Below are positions 31,139-42,710 of a DNA stretch of 64,000 nt, one piece after another. Positions within the stretch are counted from its first letter, which is position 1, and every line of letters starts with the position of its first letter. The stretch spans positions 186,001 through 250,000 of the forward strand of contig NZ_BBBX01000001.1 of NCBI RefSeq assembly GCF_001311785.1. Reading direction: 5' to 3'. A program made the position numbers and the translations under genes. The notes under the pieces were generated by a model. The model saw nothing but the letters and a program-made list of their open reading frames with translations. It was not told the DNA's origin and searched no databases. This stretch comes from Lacticaseibacillus saniviri JCM 17471 = DSM 24301 (GTDB lineage: Bacteria; Bacillota; Bacilli; Lactobacillales; Lactobacillaceae).

Positions 31139-32031
31139 ATGCCAAAGACCAATTTGATTGACCCACGTCATTTGTACCACCCAAACGAGTTTCCTGAGCA
31201 AACACAGGACACACCTGCGCTCCAACAAGCGATGCAGCCTAAGCCGGACTGTGGTGAAACCAGTTATGTCGGCCACGAACGCCTGAAAGACCGCAATGTG
31301 CTGATCACTGGTGGCGATTCAGGTATCGGCCGCGCAGTTGCCATTGCCTTTGCACGAGAAGGGGCTAACATTGCCTTCCATTATTTGCCTGATGAGGCCC
31401 CAGATGCCGAGGAAGTCAAAGACCTCATTGAAGCTGAAGGCAGAAAAGCGGTTCTTCTCCCCGCAGACTTTCGTGATGCCGATGCGCCACAAGACATCGT
31501 GGCAGCGGCTATTGATGCATTGGGGAGCTTGGACACCCTGGTTTTAAACGCTGGACAACAGATTCAACATCAAGAAATTGCTGACTTGCCGATGCAGCAG
31601 GTTCACGACACCTTCATGGTGAACGTTGAGGCCATGTTTGCCATTGTGCAGGCGGCATTACCACATTTGGAACCCGGCAGCACCATTACCACAACGACAT
31701 CGATTCAGGCCTTCTCACCCAGCCCGCATTTGCTCGATTACGCGGCATCTAAAGCTGCGATTGCCAATTATACGCTCGCATTGGCGCAAAAATAACACCT
31801 GAGGGCATCCGCGTGAACGGTGTCGCACCAGGGCCAATTTGGACACCGCTCCAATTGGATCATGGACAACCCGAGGACAAGATTCCAACGTTCGGCCAGG
31901 ATGCCTTAATCGGCCGCGCTGGAATGCCTGTTGAGCTGGCACCTGTCTACGTGTTACTCGCTTCAAACGAAGCCAGTTACATCAGTGGCCAGATTTACGG
32001 CGTCATAGGCGGCGCACCAATCAATCCATAA
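31139..32031 (+). CDS. Short-chain dehydrogenase/reductase, stress-protein type (one frameshift)
   Basis: An N-terminal extension of about 45 residues, typical of the YhdF/GSP39-like group, precedes the Rossmann fold: cofactor loop TGGDSGIGRAVAIAFAREG, VLNAGQQ, catalytic Tyr/Lys in LDYAASKAA with TTTTSIQAF before it, and RVNGVAPGPIWTPLQ. A missing A in 31788-31792 introduces a stop after LALAQK; restored, it reads QKITPEGIRVNG. About 298 residues. It is an NAD(P)-dependent oxidoreductase with unknown substrate. Start at 31139 after AAGGGGGA. Confidence 0.9.
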
Positions 32032-32044
32032 TCATCACAAGAAT

Positions 32045-32081
32045 GATGCGAGTCCCTATAGTGGGTACTGGCATCGTTTTT
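32045..32081 (+). terminator. Terminator of the SDR gene
   Basis: GATGC..AGT.CCC pairs with GGG.ACT.GCATC (with bulges) and is followed by five T. Confidence 0.65.
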
Positions 32082-32199
32082 GCGTTGCAACACTATCGCT
32101 TTACTTTCCACAGCGGTGCTCGCATAATAAATACACGGGTGTCAAGACACCGTGGCGCAGCAAGCAATGACATCAACTCCTAAAGGATGGGTGGAAATC

Positions 32200-33480
32200 A
32201 TGAAAAAGAATCGGGTTTGGGGCCTATTGGCTCTGTTCAGTCTGTTATTGTTACTCACGGCGTGTCGGCAAGGTGCAGCACAGCAGTCGGACTCGACCGC
32301 CCCGGTCAAAATCACTTACTGGCACCGAATGACGGGCACTTATGCAAAATCACTGGATAAGTTGATCAATCAATTCAATGCCAGTCAAAAGAAGTATCGG
32401 GTGGTCGCGACCTCACAAGGATCCTATAACACGCTCCAGCAAAAATTATGGCCGCGGGTAAATCGAACACCCTGCCGACGATGGCGCAAACGCCATACAC
32501 CAACATCGGCGACTATGTGCAACAGAAGCTGTTACTGCCCTTTGACGCAGAAATGCTGAATGGCACCAATAAGTTGAGCAGCACCGAATTGAATGCGATC
32601 TACCCGAATTTCTTGGCAGCGGGACGCTATGATGATCGGTATTACGCGCTTCCCTTCTCGGTCTCAACTGTGATTCTCTTTTACAACCAAAATTGATGAC
32701 CAAGTATCACATCGCCATGCCTAAAACCTGGGCTGACTTTGCGACAGCGCAAACCAAGCTTCAAGGCACGAAGATTCATGCACTGGCATTAGATCGCAGC
32801 TACGATGTTGTGCTGGAGGGTTTGGCCTATGATGCGGGCAGCCAACTCATTACACCCAACCTAAAGCTCAATCTCAATGCATCCAAGACACTCAATGCGG
32901 TGCAACAGATTTTGAGTTTCCAAAAAGATGGTGTGCTGCAGACAGCGGCTGAAGATCAATACTTCAATGTGCCCTTCGTCAACGGCCAAGCCGTGTTTGG
33001 CATCGGATCATCCGCAACCATTCCAGTGCTGACACAACAGGCACCAAAAAGCCTACAATGGGGTACTGCGCTTGTGCCCACCTATGCGGGCCAGCGCAAC
33101 AATCCTTTGAACGGTAACTACAACGTCTTGTTCAGAGGTGCCTCAAAGCAGCAACAGGCGGGTGCGTGGGCCTTCCAAAAATTCTTGTTGGCGACACCAA
33201 ACGCCGCGCAATGGGCAATCGATTCCGGTTATGTCCCGGTCACAAAAGCAGCAGCCAACAGTGCCACCTTCAAGAAATATCTAAAGGCCAATCCAACGTA
33301 TCAAGCGGCCCTCTCAGCAACACCCCAGGGCTTTGTCTCGACTGTTTTCACCGGTTACAATGACTACCGAACAGCTCTGATGAATGCCGTTGATGCCACA
33401 CTGGCCAAGCATACGAGCGGTAAAAGCGCCTTTGACGCACTACAAAACAGACCCAAACGATTTTGAAACAGGCCGATTAA
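32200..33480 (+). CDS. Extracellular solute-binding lipoprotein, carbohydrate ABC type (three frameshifts)
   Basis: Signal peptide with lipobox LTAC (MKKNRVWGLLALFSLLLLLTACR), start at 32200. The mature part is a family 1 binding protein related to UgpB/MalE: VKITYWHRMTGTYAKSLDKLINQFN, NTLPTMAQTPYTNIGDYVQQK, YYALPFSVSTVILFYNQ, MPKTWADFATAQTKL, GASKQQQAGAWAFQKFL. It probably binds a sugar or glycerol-3-phosphate-type ligand. One A is missing in 32441-32445, 32689-32692 and 33444-33447; joined length about 427. No permease or ATPase gene is adjacent, so it is an orphan receptor in this window. Confidence 0.88.
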
Positions 33481-33510
33481 CCTCTCGCCCCTTGCTTTGC
33501 CCAAATTAAA

Positions 33511-33560
33511 AAGATCGATTGCCATCATCCGCTTGGGATTAACGCAATCGATCTTTTTTA
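33511..33560. terminator. Bidirectional terminator
   Basis: AAGATCGATTGC (33511-33522) pairs with GCAATCGATCTT (33544-33555), with A-rich and T-rich flanks. It separates the convergent binding-protein and Eis-like genes. Confidence 0.85.
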
Positions 33561-33563
33561 ACA

Positions 33564-34771
33564 TCAGAAATAATCTGAGAAGTACGGTTCATCGACCGGA
33601 ATGATGGCCTCGAGTTCCTTCAGCATCGGTTTGGATGCCTGAATCCGCTCGATTTTGGCCAAGTACGATGGCCGGCGGTAGCTCATCATCATGGTGGTGA
33701 GCGTTTGAATATCCAGCTCAACCGCCTCGCCGACCGGTTCATCTGTGAGATGCAATTGACCGTCAACCCATGTCAGGCCGACCACACCGTTGTTCCATTC
33801 CGCCAGTGGATCACTGACCACAAATGGAACGGCTTGCCGCTCGCCTCAAATGGATAGTCGATCAAGAATTGACGCACATCCACAATCCGCGCCATGAAGT
33901 AGGGTTTGATGGTCTGCTTGATATCCCCATCATCCAGCAGAAAGTGCAGTGGTTCGTTCTTATAGATGTTGCCACGAACGTAATTCACCATCGAAAAATG
34001 GGCGGAAATAAAATTCCACAACCCGATGCGGGCCTCCTGATTCGTGTAGACCATTTCTTTGATGTGGAAAATTTCATCGGCAATCCAATAGAGAATGAAC
34101 CCCTGTGGCACATCTTGTTCATCATAATAGACGGCCGCGATACGTTCTTCCTCATTCTCCCAACGCCAATACTCGTCCCAGTTCAACTGGTTACGAATCA
34201 TTGCACCGTGGTTTGTTTTGGCAAAGCGTTGATAAGTCTCAATCACATCGGGATCATCGATTTCGAGTCGCTCCACATGACCGGGCGTCACCACGGGCTT
34301 TGGCAGTTGCGAATCCTTCACCTCAAATGTCAGGTGATCGGACATAATCTCCCAACCCTTTTTGCGATAGAACGGAATACTGTAGGGATAGAGATAAGAA
34401 ATACTCTGGTGCCGGGCGCGCATGTGGTCCAGGCCAACCCGAATCAAGTCATGCATCAGACCGTGGCCAGCATATTCAGGATACGTTCCCACACCGGTCA
34501 ACCCCGCCATCTGATACGCCTTGCCGTGAATATTGACGACACAGGGATAGATGGCCAGTTGGCTGATCAATTCATCATTGTGAAACCAACCGATCACGTC
34601 TGATTTTTCGAGCACGGGGCGCTTGGCGCGTTCGAGCTCGCCTTCTTCATAGCCTGATTCTTCAACTTCTTTGGCAGTCACCTGAAATACATAGCTCAAG
34701 AGATCATTGAATTGATCTAAATAGGCCAAGGTGACTTGCCGCAGTTCTAGTTCATCACGAATGTCTGCCAT
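33564..34771 (-). CDS. Eis-like GNAT family N-acetyltransferase (one frameshift)
   Basis: It begins MADIRDELELRQVTLAYLDQFNDLL. The first GNAT domain has the acetyl-CoA segment AGLTGVGTYPEYAGHGLMHDLI and FYRKKGWEIMSDHLTFEV. A second GNAT-like domain and a C-terminal sterol-carrier-like domain (NNGVVGLTWVDGQLHL) follow, as in the Eis family that acetylates aminoglycosides or protein lysines. A missing T near 33822-33824 breaks the C-terminus. About 403 residues. The start is uncertain: no good ribosome site precedes 34771, while AAAAGGAG lies about 60 bases upstream. It is downstream of recD2. Confidence 0.8.
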
Positions 34772-34885
34772 GATTGTTGCTATATCTGACGTGGAAGAAT
34801 GATCATCATCAGTAAAGGCGATATAGTTTCTCCTTTTGATTTGATTATTGGCGTGATGACTTCCACTCAATTACTTCATCACGTT

Positions 34886-37294
34886 TTATTTCGGCATAAA
34901 TGCAGCAGGGGTCAAATCAGCCATCCCAATCATGGGGTCAATCGCCTGGGTTTGAACGAGTTCAGGCGTCAGCTGATAAGAACCCTTGGCCTCTTCACTT
35001 CCGGCTCAGAGGCCGTTTCAGGCGTTTGCTTGGGTGCGACAGGCGGTGTGACAGAATGGTCACCAAAAGCCTCCTGCAGCTTCTCAACGAGTCCTGTCTG
35101 CCGGTTGTCAGCCATCTGCGTCACCGCGAGTTCAAATGCTCGCGGATCGCCCACTAAGATTAAGAAGTCCTTGGCTCGAGTGATGGCGGTGTAAATCAGG
35201 TTTCGGCGCAACATGCGGCGACTCTGGAGGGTCAGTGGCAAGATCACGAGGTCAAACTCACTCCCCTGCGCTTTATGAATCGATGTCGCATACGCTAAGG
35301 TGAATTTCTGCCAGTCGCTGCGCTTATAGGTCAATTCATTGCCATCAAAATCGATGGTCAATTCATCCGTCTTGCTCTCCGCCTGCTTGGCTGGTGTAAT
35401 CCCTTGAATGACCCCAATCTCACCATTGAAGACATTCTGTTCAGGATTATTCACCAGCTGTAACACCTTGTCACCGATGCGATACTTCTGATCTCCGGAT
35501 TCCACTTCTTTGGTGCGCTCGCTCTTTTGGGATTCAGGATCGATTGCGCCAACGGATTGAGGGCATCAATTCCAGCCGTACCGCGGTACATGGGGGCAAG
35601 AATCTGAATCGCTAGCGGCGCAAACTTGCCCTGCGCTTTTTGGATGACCTGCGCGACCACCGATTGAATCTGTTCAGGTGGACACACAAAGAAGGACCGA
35701 TCCGCTTGCGGCTTCAGCAAATCCGCTGGTAACTCGCCCCGATTAATCGCGTGCGCCAGTGGAATAATTGAACTCGTGGCATCTTGGCGGTGAATATGCG
35801 TCAATTCCTGACTGGGCAGCACGTGACTGCTCAACAGATCAGCAAACACTTGCCCTGGTCCAACACTGGGCAGTTGGTCCTTGTCACCGACCAGGATCAG
35901 CTTGATGTCTGCATGTAGTGAGTTCAACAGCGTCCGGAACAGGTAGGTATCCACCATCGACATTTCATCGACAATCAACAAGCCATCTGGTAACTCCTTG
36001 GGCTCAAAATCTTGCGTATCCACAGACAAACCCAATAACCGGTGAATGGTGCTAGCGGGTAACCCAGTGGTCTCGGTCATGCGCTTGGAGGCGCGGCCCG
36101 TGGGTGCAGCCAACATGATCGGAAATGGCTTAGTCTCGTCATTGTACTTGTTGATATCGAGTGACAGGTCATTCAAAGCCGCATATACGCGCACAATCCC
36201 GTTAATCACCGTTGTTTTACCGGTTCCGGGACCCCCTGTCAGCATGAAAAATGGTTCCTTGATCGCTGTCAGAATCGCGTCACGTTGCACCGGATCATAA
36301 TCGATTCCGATTTCCTTTTCGACCGTCTTCAGTGCTTTCTTAATCGCCGCTTCATCCGGCGCTTCAGCATCGGTCATGAGGCGCTTGAGCCGAGCCGCGA
36401 TATTATTCTCTGCATCGAAGAGTCGTTTTGGAAAAATGCGTTTGCCATCCGCAATCACCTGGTTGGACTTACCCAACTGAATCAAGCTATCAGCCACCAA
36501 GTTGGGATCGATTGCGATATTTCTTGCCGACTCCAACAAATTAATCGTCTGCTTCACCAAGGTGTCGAGCTGACAATAAGTATCGCCCGTGCCATCGGTC
36601 TGTTGCTGCAAGGTATCGATCAAGGCGCCCGAAATCCGCATGGGATCATCCGGCGTGATGTTCAACTTGGCCGCAATCGCATCAGCGCGCTTGAAGCCAA
36701 TCCCATCGATATCACCAATTAAGCGATATGGATTCTCTTCAATCACATCGAGTGCATCGGTTTGATACTGCTGATAGATTTTGGCCGCCAGATTACTGGA
36801 AAAGCCGTAGTCGTTGAGCCCGATAATCACCTGTTCCATGCCCAAGTTAGCCTTCAGGTTCTCAACCAAGGTGGTGGTTTTAGCCGCATTGAGGCCTAAC
36901 TGCCGCAAGACTTTGGGTTCTTTCAAGATCTTATCGATTGCACCGACACCCAATGAATCCACAATGCGCTCAGCTGTCTTTTCGCCGATGCCGGGGAATT
37001 TGTCAGAACTCAAATACTGCACCAAGCCCTGTTTGGTCGTCGGTTTTTCGACCGAGTAATTGTCCGCTTGGAATTGGTTACCGTATTTGGGGTGATTAAT
37101 GACGTGACCGACAAACGTGTAGACACCGTCTTCTTTGATATCACCAAACTACCCGTCACCACAATTTCAGCTTCGGGCCAAGTGATTGTCGTCGCGGTAA
37201 TCTCCACAAGCAGTATTTTATAGAAGTTTGTCGGATTTTGGAAAAATATACTCTTAATTCGACCGGTGACGGTGTCTTGCTCAAGCGTTGCCAT
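34886..37294 (-). CDS. recD2: RecD-like DNA helicase RecD2/YrrC (three frameshifts)
   Basis: N-terminal OB region (MATLEQDTVTGRIKSIFFQNPTNFYK), helix-hairpin-helix FPGIGEKTAERIVDSLG, then superfamily 1B helicase motifs: Walker A TGGPGTGKTTVING, Walker B LIVDEMSMVD, LVGDKDQLPSVGPG, and the late motif TLAYATSIHKAQGSEFD. A base is missing near 37146-37148, 35525-35528 and 34994-34995. The last repair adds a C-terminus ending IGMADLTPAAFMPK, stop at 34886. About 803 residues. It is a 5'-to-3' helicase acting in repair and replication-fork maintenance, not part of RecBCD. Confidence 0.93.
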
Positions 37295-37928
37295 CATCAC
37301 GCCCTCGTACATTCAAAAAGCGGCTGATATCACGCAATTGCGCCGTCTGCTCGGCGTAGGTTTCTGGATCCAACTGTTCGGCCTTCTCAAGGTATGGTCG
37401 CCCGTCTTTTTCCTGCGCGTTCATCGCGAGCCCATAGGTAAAGTTCACGGCCGCTGAGTCGTGTTTCAGCAGCGGCTCGAGCCGTTCGGTCACTTGTTCA
37501 AAATAGCCCTGCGTGAGCAAAAGATTGGCCACTAACAGTGCCGCATCTTCGGCGTCCGCATCGGCATCACTTGCGATCAGCGCAAAGGCAAGCGCTTGTT
37601 GCGGTTGACTCATTTTCTGATACATCAAGCCCAACATGTATGCAGCATCCGCGCGATAATCAGCATCATCCAGCAGTGGCATAAGATCCGTAATGCCCTG
37701 TTGATACTGTTCACGCGCATAGTCCAATAAGCCACCCGCATAAGTCAGGCTGGCATCATTGAAGCGTTCCTGTGCGCGCAGATAGAGTTCACTGGCCTGA
37801 TCCAGTGATCCCACGCTCGTCAGCATGGTAATGAGATCGACATACCCGCCGACTTGGTCAGGATGGGTATCGATTTGTTCGATCAGTTGGTGAATCAGCT
37901 GATCGCGTTTGGTGTCATCAACTGGCAT
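37281..37928 (-). CDS. Tetratricopeptide repeat protein
   Basis: 215 residues, intact, start at 37928 after AGGAGG. Helical repeats of about 34 residues run through the protein (e.g. GGYVDLITMLTSVGSLDQASELYLRAQ; AAYMLGLMYQKMSQPQQALAFALIA; ALLVANLLLTQGYFEQVTERLEPLL), a scaffold for protein contacts. Similar TPR genes lie before recD2 in other Lactobacillales and Bacillus; the role is unknown. It overlaps the recD2 start by 14 bases and follows the phosphatase gene by 8 bases. Confidence 0.88.
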   Translation of the reverse strand: MPVDDTKRDQLIHQLIEQIDTHPDQVGGYVDLITMLTSVGSLDQASELYLRAQERFNDASLTYAGGLLDYAREQYQQGITDLMPLLDDADYRADAAYMLGLMYQKMSQPQQALAFALIASDADADAEDAALLVANLLLTQGYFEQVTERLEPLLKHDSAAVNFTYGLAMNAQEKDGRPYLEKAEQLDPETYAEQTAQLRDISRFLNVRGRDDGNA

Positions 37929-37936
37929 AGTTCCTC

Positions 37937-38598
37937 CTAAATAGTGTCGCTGGAAGTCAATTTGCGATTCAAAAAGTGGGTATCATTCCACTTGATCAAC
38001 CGGTACGGTAAGGCGACTTGATCCGCCTCAAGAATAGTCACACTGCTGTTCGTCAACCCACCGTCTTTGCGCATATCAGCGATTGGTGTGCCGAGTAAAC
38101 TCTGAATCAGTGCGACAAGCGCTGCCCCGTGGCTGACAAAAGCAGATTGGCTGAATCCGACAGGTCATATTCGACCGCACGCTGAATCACCGGTTGCATG
38201 CGTGCAATCAATTCCGGAAAGGTTTCGCCACCAATCGCGTGTGGATCATACTGGTCCGGCGCATAACGAAAGCCGTGCAATTCCTTAGGATACTTCGCCT
38301 CAACTTCCGCGAAGGTCTTACCTTCCATTTTACCCAAATTAAACTCGCGAATGCCCGGTTCCACTGACAATGGAATGGTTTGGTGCATCGCCGTAATCAA
38401 TGTTTTTGCAGTCACCTGCGCGCGGGGTAATGGACTGACGTACGCATGGTCAAAATGAATGGGCGCTAAATCCTTGGCGAGTAATCGAATCTCGTCAAAG
38501 CTTTGTGGCAACAACGGCGAATCCCCATTGGCCCCCTGATAGCGTCCTTGTAAATTCCATTCTGTTTTGCCATGGCGCACAAAATATAATCGCGTCAC
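37937..38598 (-). CDS. Histidine phosphatase (phosphoglycerate mutase-like) family protein (one frameshift)
   Basis: GTG start at 38598 after GAGGGG. The catalytic motif FVRHGKTEWNLQGRYQG (His nucleophile) is at the N-terminus; other landmarks are SPLPRAQVTAKTL, REFNLGKMEGKTF and, after restoring one T near 38138-38141, FVSHGAALVALIQSLLG with the second catalytic His. About 220 residues. The family dephosphorylates small molecules or is a cofactor-dependent mutase; this short type is usually a broad phosphatase. It lies between mnmA and the TPR gene. Confidence 0.88.
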
Positions 38599-38673
38599 GT
38601 TCTTCGCCCCCTCATCTAATCTAATATTATCGCGATTTTTACACCATAATTCAAGTTTATCTGTGAGGATACA

Positions 38674-38715
38674 AAAAGAGACCATAGTGAAACCCAAGAG
38701 TTTCACCACAGTCCC
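38674..38715 (-). terminator. Terminator of mnmA
   Basis: On the minus strand GGACTGTGGTGAAAC pairs with GTTTCACTATGGTCT (G-U pairs included) and is followed by five T. Confidence 0.7.
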
Positions 38716-38749
38716 TCATTAACGCGCGTTTTCAGCGCTTTTTATGTGA

Positions 38750-39901
<1,152 letters not shown>

Positions 39902-39938
39902 TTATCCGATTTGAAGGTCGTTATTTCCAGTATGTTCC

Positions 39939-39966
39939 ATTATAGCAGTTGTGAAAAATTTGGCAA
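39939..39966 (-). promoter_or_regulatory. Promoter of mnmA
   Basis: On the minus strand TTGCCA (39961-39966) and TATAAT (39939-39944, with TGC extension) are 16 bases apart. Confidence 0.7.
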
Positions 39967-40014
39967 CACTTGTAAAAGGTAAGGAACGTGTTTCATCGCT
40001 ACGACAACAACAAA

Positions 40015-40039
40015 GGGCCGTGACGTTTTGTCACGGCCC
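40015..40039 (-). terminator. Terminator after DUF1831
   Basis: GGGCCGTGAC and GTCACGGCCC form a perfect 10-bp stem with a 5-base loop; the minus-strand tail is TTTGTTGTTG. Confidence 0.75.
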
Positions 40040-40074
40040 AATATCGAGTCGAACACTTATCAATCCGCACGCAA

Positions 40075-40423
40075 CTAGTCAGTTACAGGTGCCAAGACTT
40101 CGCGTTCAATCAAGTTTTTGGATAATGTAGTTATACTGTTCCACATTGTCCATTGTCTTATCTGTTTTAAAAATATCGATTGCTTTCAAACCGTTGGGGG
40201 TCGTCACAGCCATTTGAAAAGCTGACAGATCAGCCTTGACCGTCACCCGCAATTTGTTGGCGTTGGTATAAGGTGAATTAGGATCGAGCGGTCGTTCCAA
40301 TTGGAAGTTCCCGTTTCCTGTCTTCACAAAACCCAAATCCATTAATGTATAGCGTTTGATGCCGGAACTGAGCTGATACTTTTGTGAATCGCCCAAAACG
40401 GTACCCACTGCTGCAAGCGCCAT
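40075..40423 (-). CDS. DUF1831 family protein (one frameshift near the end)
   Basis: It starts at one of four consecutive ATG codons; the fourth (40423) is best spaced from AAGGAG. It contains LGDSQKYQLSSGIKRYTLMDLGFVKT and LRVTVKADLSAFQMAVTT. One extra A in the run at 40115-40119 cuts it; without that base it ends NLIEREVLAPVTD at 40075. DUF1831 is a Lactobacillales family regularly found next to a cysteine desulfurase, as here (iscS ends 56 bases upstream). A role in sulfur transfer is inferred from context only. Confidence 0.8.
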
Positions 40424-40487
40424 CATCATCATCTCCTTATCGATTAACTATGTCTAGTTTATCACGAGTGATGTTGCTCTGGCTACA

Positions 40488-41645
40488 CTAGTTAGCTTTC
40501 GCCTTGAGCCGATTGATAATGCGAATCAATGCATCCGCATAGGCATCGATTTGCTCCGGTGTATTCTCACTCCCAAATGATGTCCGAATTGACTCCCCGA
40601 TTCGTGGGCTGTCTGCGCCAAACATGGCTGTCAGCACGTGAGAAGGTTCCAGACTACCGGCCGTGCAGGCAGAACCACCCGAAATGGCAAAGCCGCTGAG
40701 GTCGAGATTGGTCTGTAGGGCATAAGTCGAAATGCCAGGATACCAAATATTTAAGACGTGATTCAAATTATCTGGTGCGAGATCCCCATTGACCTTGTAA
40801 TCAATCCCGGCATCATCTAAGCGTGCCAGCAATTGCTTTTTGAAGCCCAAATACTTGGCTTGTCGCGTTGCCTTTTCTTCAGCGGTCAACAAGCTCACCG
40901 CCGTTGCAAAGCCCGCAATTTCAACAATGTTTTCGGTCCCAGCACGGCGCTTCAATTCCTGCTCGCCACCCTTGAGGAGTGGCTTAAAAAGAATCTTCGG
41001 GTCGCGATACAAGAAACCGATACCCTTGGGGCCATTGATCTTATGCGCGGAAGTGGACAACATGTCGATGTTCATCGCCTCGACATCGATATCTTGTAGC
41101 CCATACGCCTGCGTTGCGTCTGTATGGAACCAGGCTTGATGGTCCTTCAATCGGGCACCGATGGCCTCGATGGGCATCCGACTGCCGACCTCATTGTTAC
41201 CAAACATGATGGTGACCAAAATCGTGTCGTCATCTAAGGCTGCTTCAAAGTCGTCCATGCTGATCCGACCAGTCTCATCAACGGGCAGATATGTCACGCG
41301 GAAGCCTTCATCTTCGAGTGCGGCCAGTGGCTTCATCACGGATGGATGTTCAATCGCCGTTGTGATGATGTGCTTGCCCAAGTCACGGCGGGCACGCGCG
41401 GTTTCAGTAATAGCGGTGTTGTTACTCTCGGTCGCACCGCTAGTCATCACAATGTCATTGGGCTTGGCGTTGATGCTATCAGCCAAAATCTGGCGGCTCT
41501 TATCCATTACGGTGTGGGCCTCGCGACCAAACCAATGCGTCGAGCTAGCATTACCGAACATATCCTTCATTCGTGCTGTCATGGTGTCGATAACGGCGTC
41601 GGCCATGGGTGTGGTCGCCGCGTTATCCAGATAAATGTGCTCCAA
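40488..41645 (-). CDS. iscS: Cysteine desulfurase (IscS/NifS family)
   Basis: 385 residues, intact, TTG start at 41645 after AGAGGTAA. PLP enzyme: IYLDNAATTPM, TSGATESNNTAI, TAIEHPSVMKPL, the PLP lysine in SAHKINGPKGIGF, KGGEQELKRRAGTEN and the sulfur-carrying Cys in GGSACTAGSLEPSHVL. It strips sulfur from cysteine to a persulfide. Because DUF1831 follows and mnmA is close by, it is likely the desulfurase dedicated to tRNA thiolation (like YrvO of Bacillus) rather than SufS. Confidence 0.95.
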   Translation of the reverse strand: MEHIYLDNAATTPMADAVIDTMTARMKDMFGNASSTHWFGREAHTVMDKSRQILADSINAKPNDIVMTSGATESNNTAITETARARRDLGKHIITTAIEHPSVMKPLAALEDEGFRVTYLPVDETGRISMDDFEAALDDDTILVTIMFGNNEVGSRMPIEAIGARLKDHQAWFHTDATQAYGLQDIDVEAMNIDMLSTSAHKINGPKGIGFLYRDPKILFKPLLKGGEQELKRRAGTENIVEIAGFATAVSLLTAEEKATRQAKYLGFKKQLLARLDDAGIDYKVNGDLAPDNLNHVLNIWYPGISTYALQTNLDLSGFAISGGSACTAGSLEPSHVLTAMFGADSPRIGESIRTSFGSENTPEQIDAYADALIRIINRLKAKAN

Positions 41646-41666
41646 TATTCGTTACCTCTTTTTGTC

Positions 41667-42358
41667 TTATGCGGTCTGCGCCAGATAAGTCAGCAACATC
41701 TTCGCACTGCGCTTACCGGCATCAATAATAAAGTCATCAAAGTTGACACCGGCTTCATCATCACCAACGTCACTCATGGCCCGAATCACAACAAATGGGG
41801 TGTGGAATTCTGTGGCCACTTGGCCGATTGCAGCCCCTTCCATTTCACTTGCCAATGCGGCTGGATAGATGCTGTGAATGTGGTCGATGGCTTCTTGGCT
41901 GTTGATGAACTGGTCACCGGTCACAATCAGACCATCGTGAACTGTCAAACCAGTTTCTACGGCTGCAGCCTGAATTGCCTTTGCTAAGTCCTTGTCGGCA
42001 TCAAAAATTTGTGGTTGTTGTGGTAATTGGCCTGGTAAGTAGCCAAAGACTGTCGCGTCAACATCATGATAAGCCACCCCGGTAGAGATGACGATATCAC
42101 CGATGTGCAAGTCTGTGCCAATCCCACCAGCACTCCCTGTGTTGATCACCACTTCGGGATCAAACAGATTGATCAAGTTGGCCGTTGTCATTGCGGCTTG
42201 CACCTTACCAATCCCTGATTCGACAATGGTCACTTCATGGCCGTTCAGTTGCCCGTGAAAGAAGTGTTGACTCGCAATCACCTTTTCACTCATATCCACC
42301 AACTGCGCCTTCAGTCGCGAAGTTCTTCTTCCATTGCACAAATAACACCGATTTTCAT
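41667..42358 (-). CDS. mtnN: 5'-methylthioadenosine/S-adenosylhomocysteine nucleosidase (one frameshift)
   Basis: The start at 42358 follows AGGAGG: MKIGVICAMEEELRD, with one missing base near 42313 before LKAQLVDMSEK. Body: VVINTGSAGGIG, VAYHDVDATVFGYLPGQ, GDQFI, the catalytic EMEGAAIGQVA and VIRAMSDVGDDEAG. It cleaves the N-glycosidic bond of MTA and SAH, recycling adenine and feeding S-ribosylhomocysteine to LuxS. About 230 residues. It lies in an operon with nudF and iscS. Confidence 0.95.
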
Positions 42359-42458
42359 CAAAATATCCTCCTCTGACGCACAAACCCGTCCAGAATTCTG
42401 AACGGGCGTGGCCATACTTACTTTTCGTCATCTCATCTTACACTAAATTCAGCTTTTT

Positions 42459-42710
42459 CTCAATCACACCAAGAAAAGGACCAGAAAACAATCACCAACA
42501 GGCCAAGCACAATGCCGATGGCCCAGTTGAGCCGAACCTTCAAATTATGCACCTTGGGCTCAGCCATGACAGGATTGTCCCGCGTCTGTTCACGGGTCTT
42601 CTTCGCATAATCCCGCTCAACGGATTGTCGCTGTTGATCGCGCTTTTTGCCTCACGAGCAGCTCGTTCCTGCTCCTCACGATATTCCTTACGCGTTTTAA
42701 CCTCTGCCAT
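42459..42710 (-). CDS. Small C-tail membrane protein of unknown function (one frameshift)
   Basis: MAEVKTRKEYREEQERAAREAK starts at 42710 after GGAGG. One missing A in the T5 run at 42644-42648 (plus) separates it from KRDQQRQSVERDYAKKT...AEPKVHNLKVRL and a C-terminal hydrophobic span (WAIGIVLGLLVIVFWSF). About 83 residues: a highly charged, probably helical cytoplasmic part and one membrane anchor. Its start overlaps the nudF stop. I do not recognise a named family; similar small genes sit between nudF and mtnN in lactobacilli. Confidence 0.7.

Noticed and set aside
32700-32760. Internal ATG of the binding protein as a separate gene
   Set aside because: It is the continuation of the same binding-protein domain after a missing A and has no lipobox or ribosome site.
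40015-40039. tRNA-like element between mnmA and DUF1831
   Set aside because: Only a simple 10-bp hairpin is present; there is no cloverleaf or TTCGA arm.
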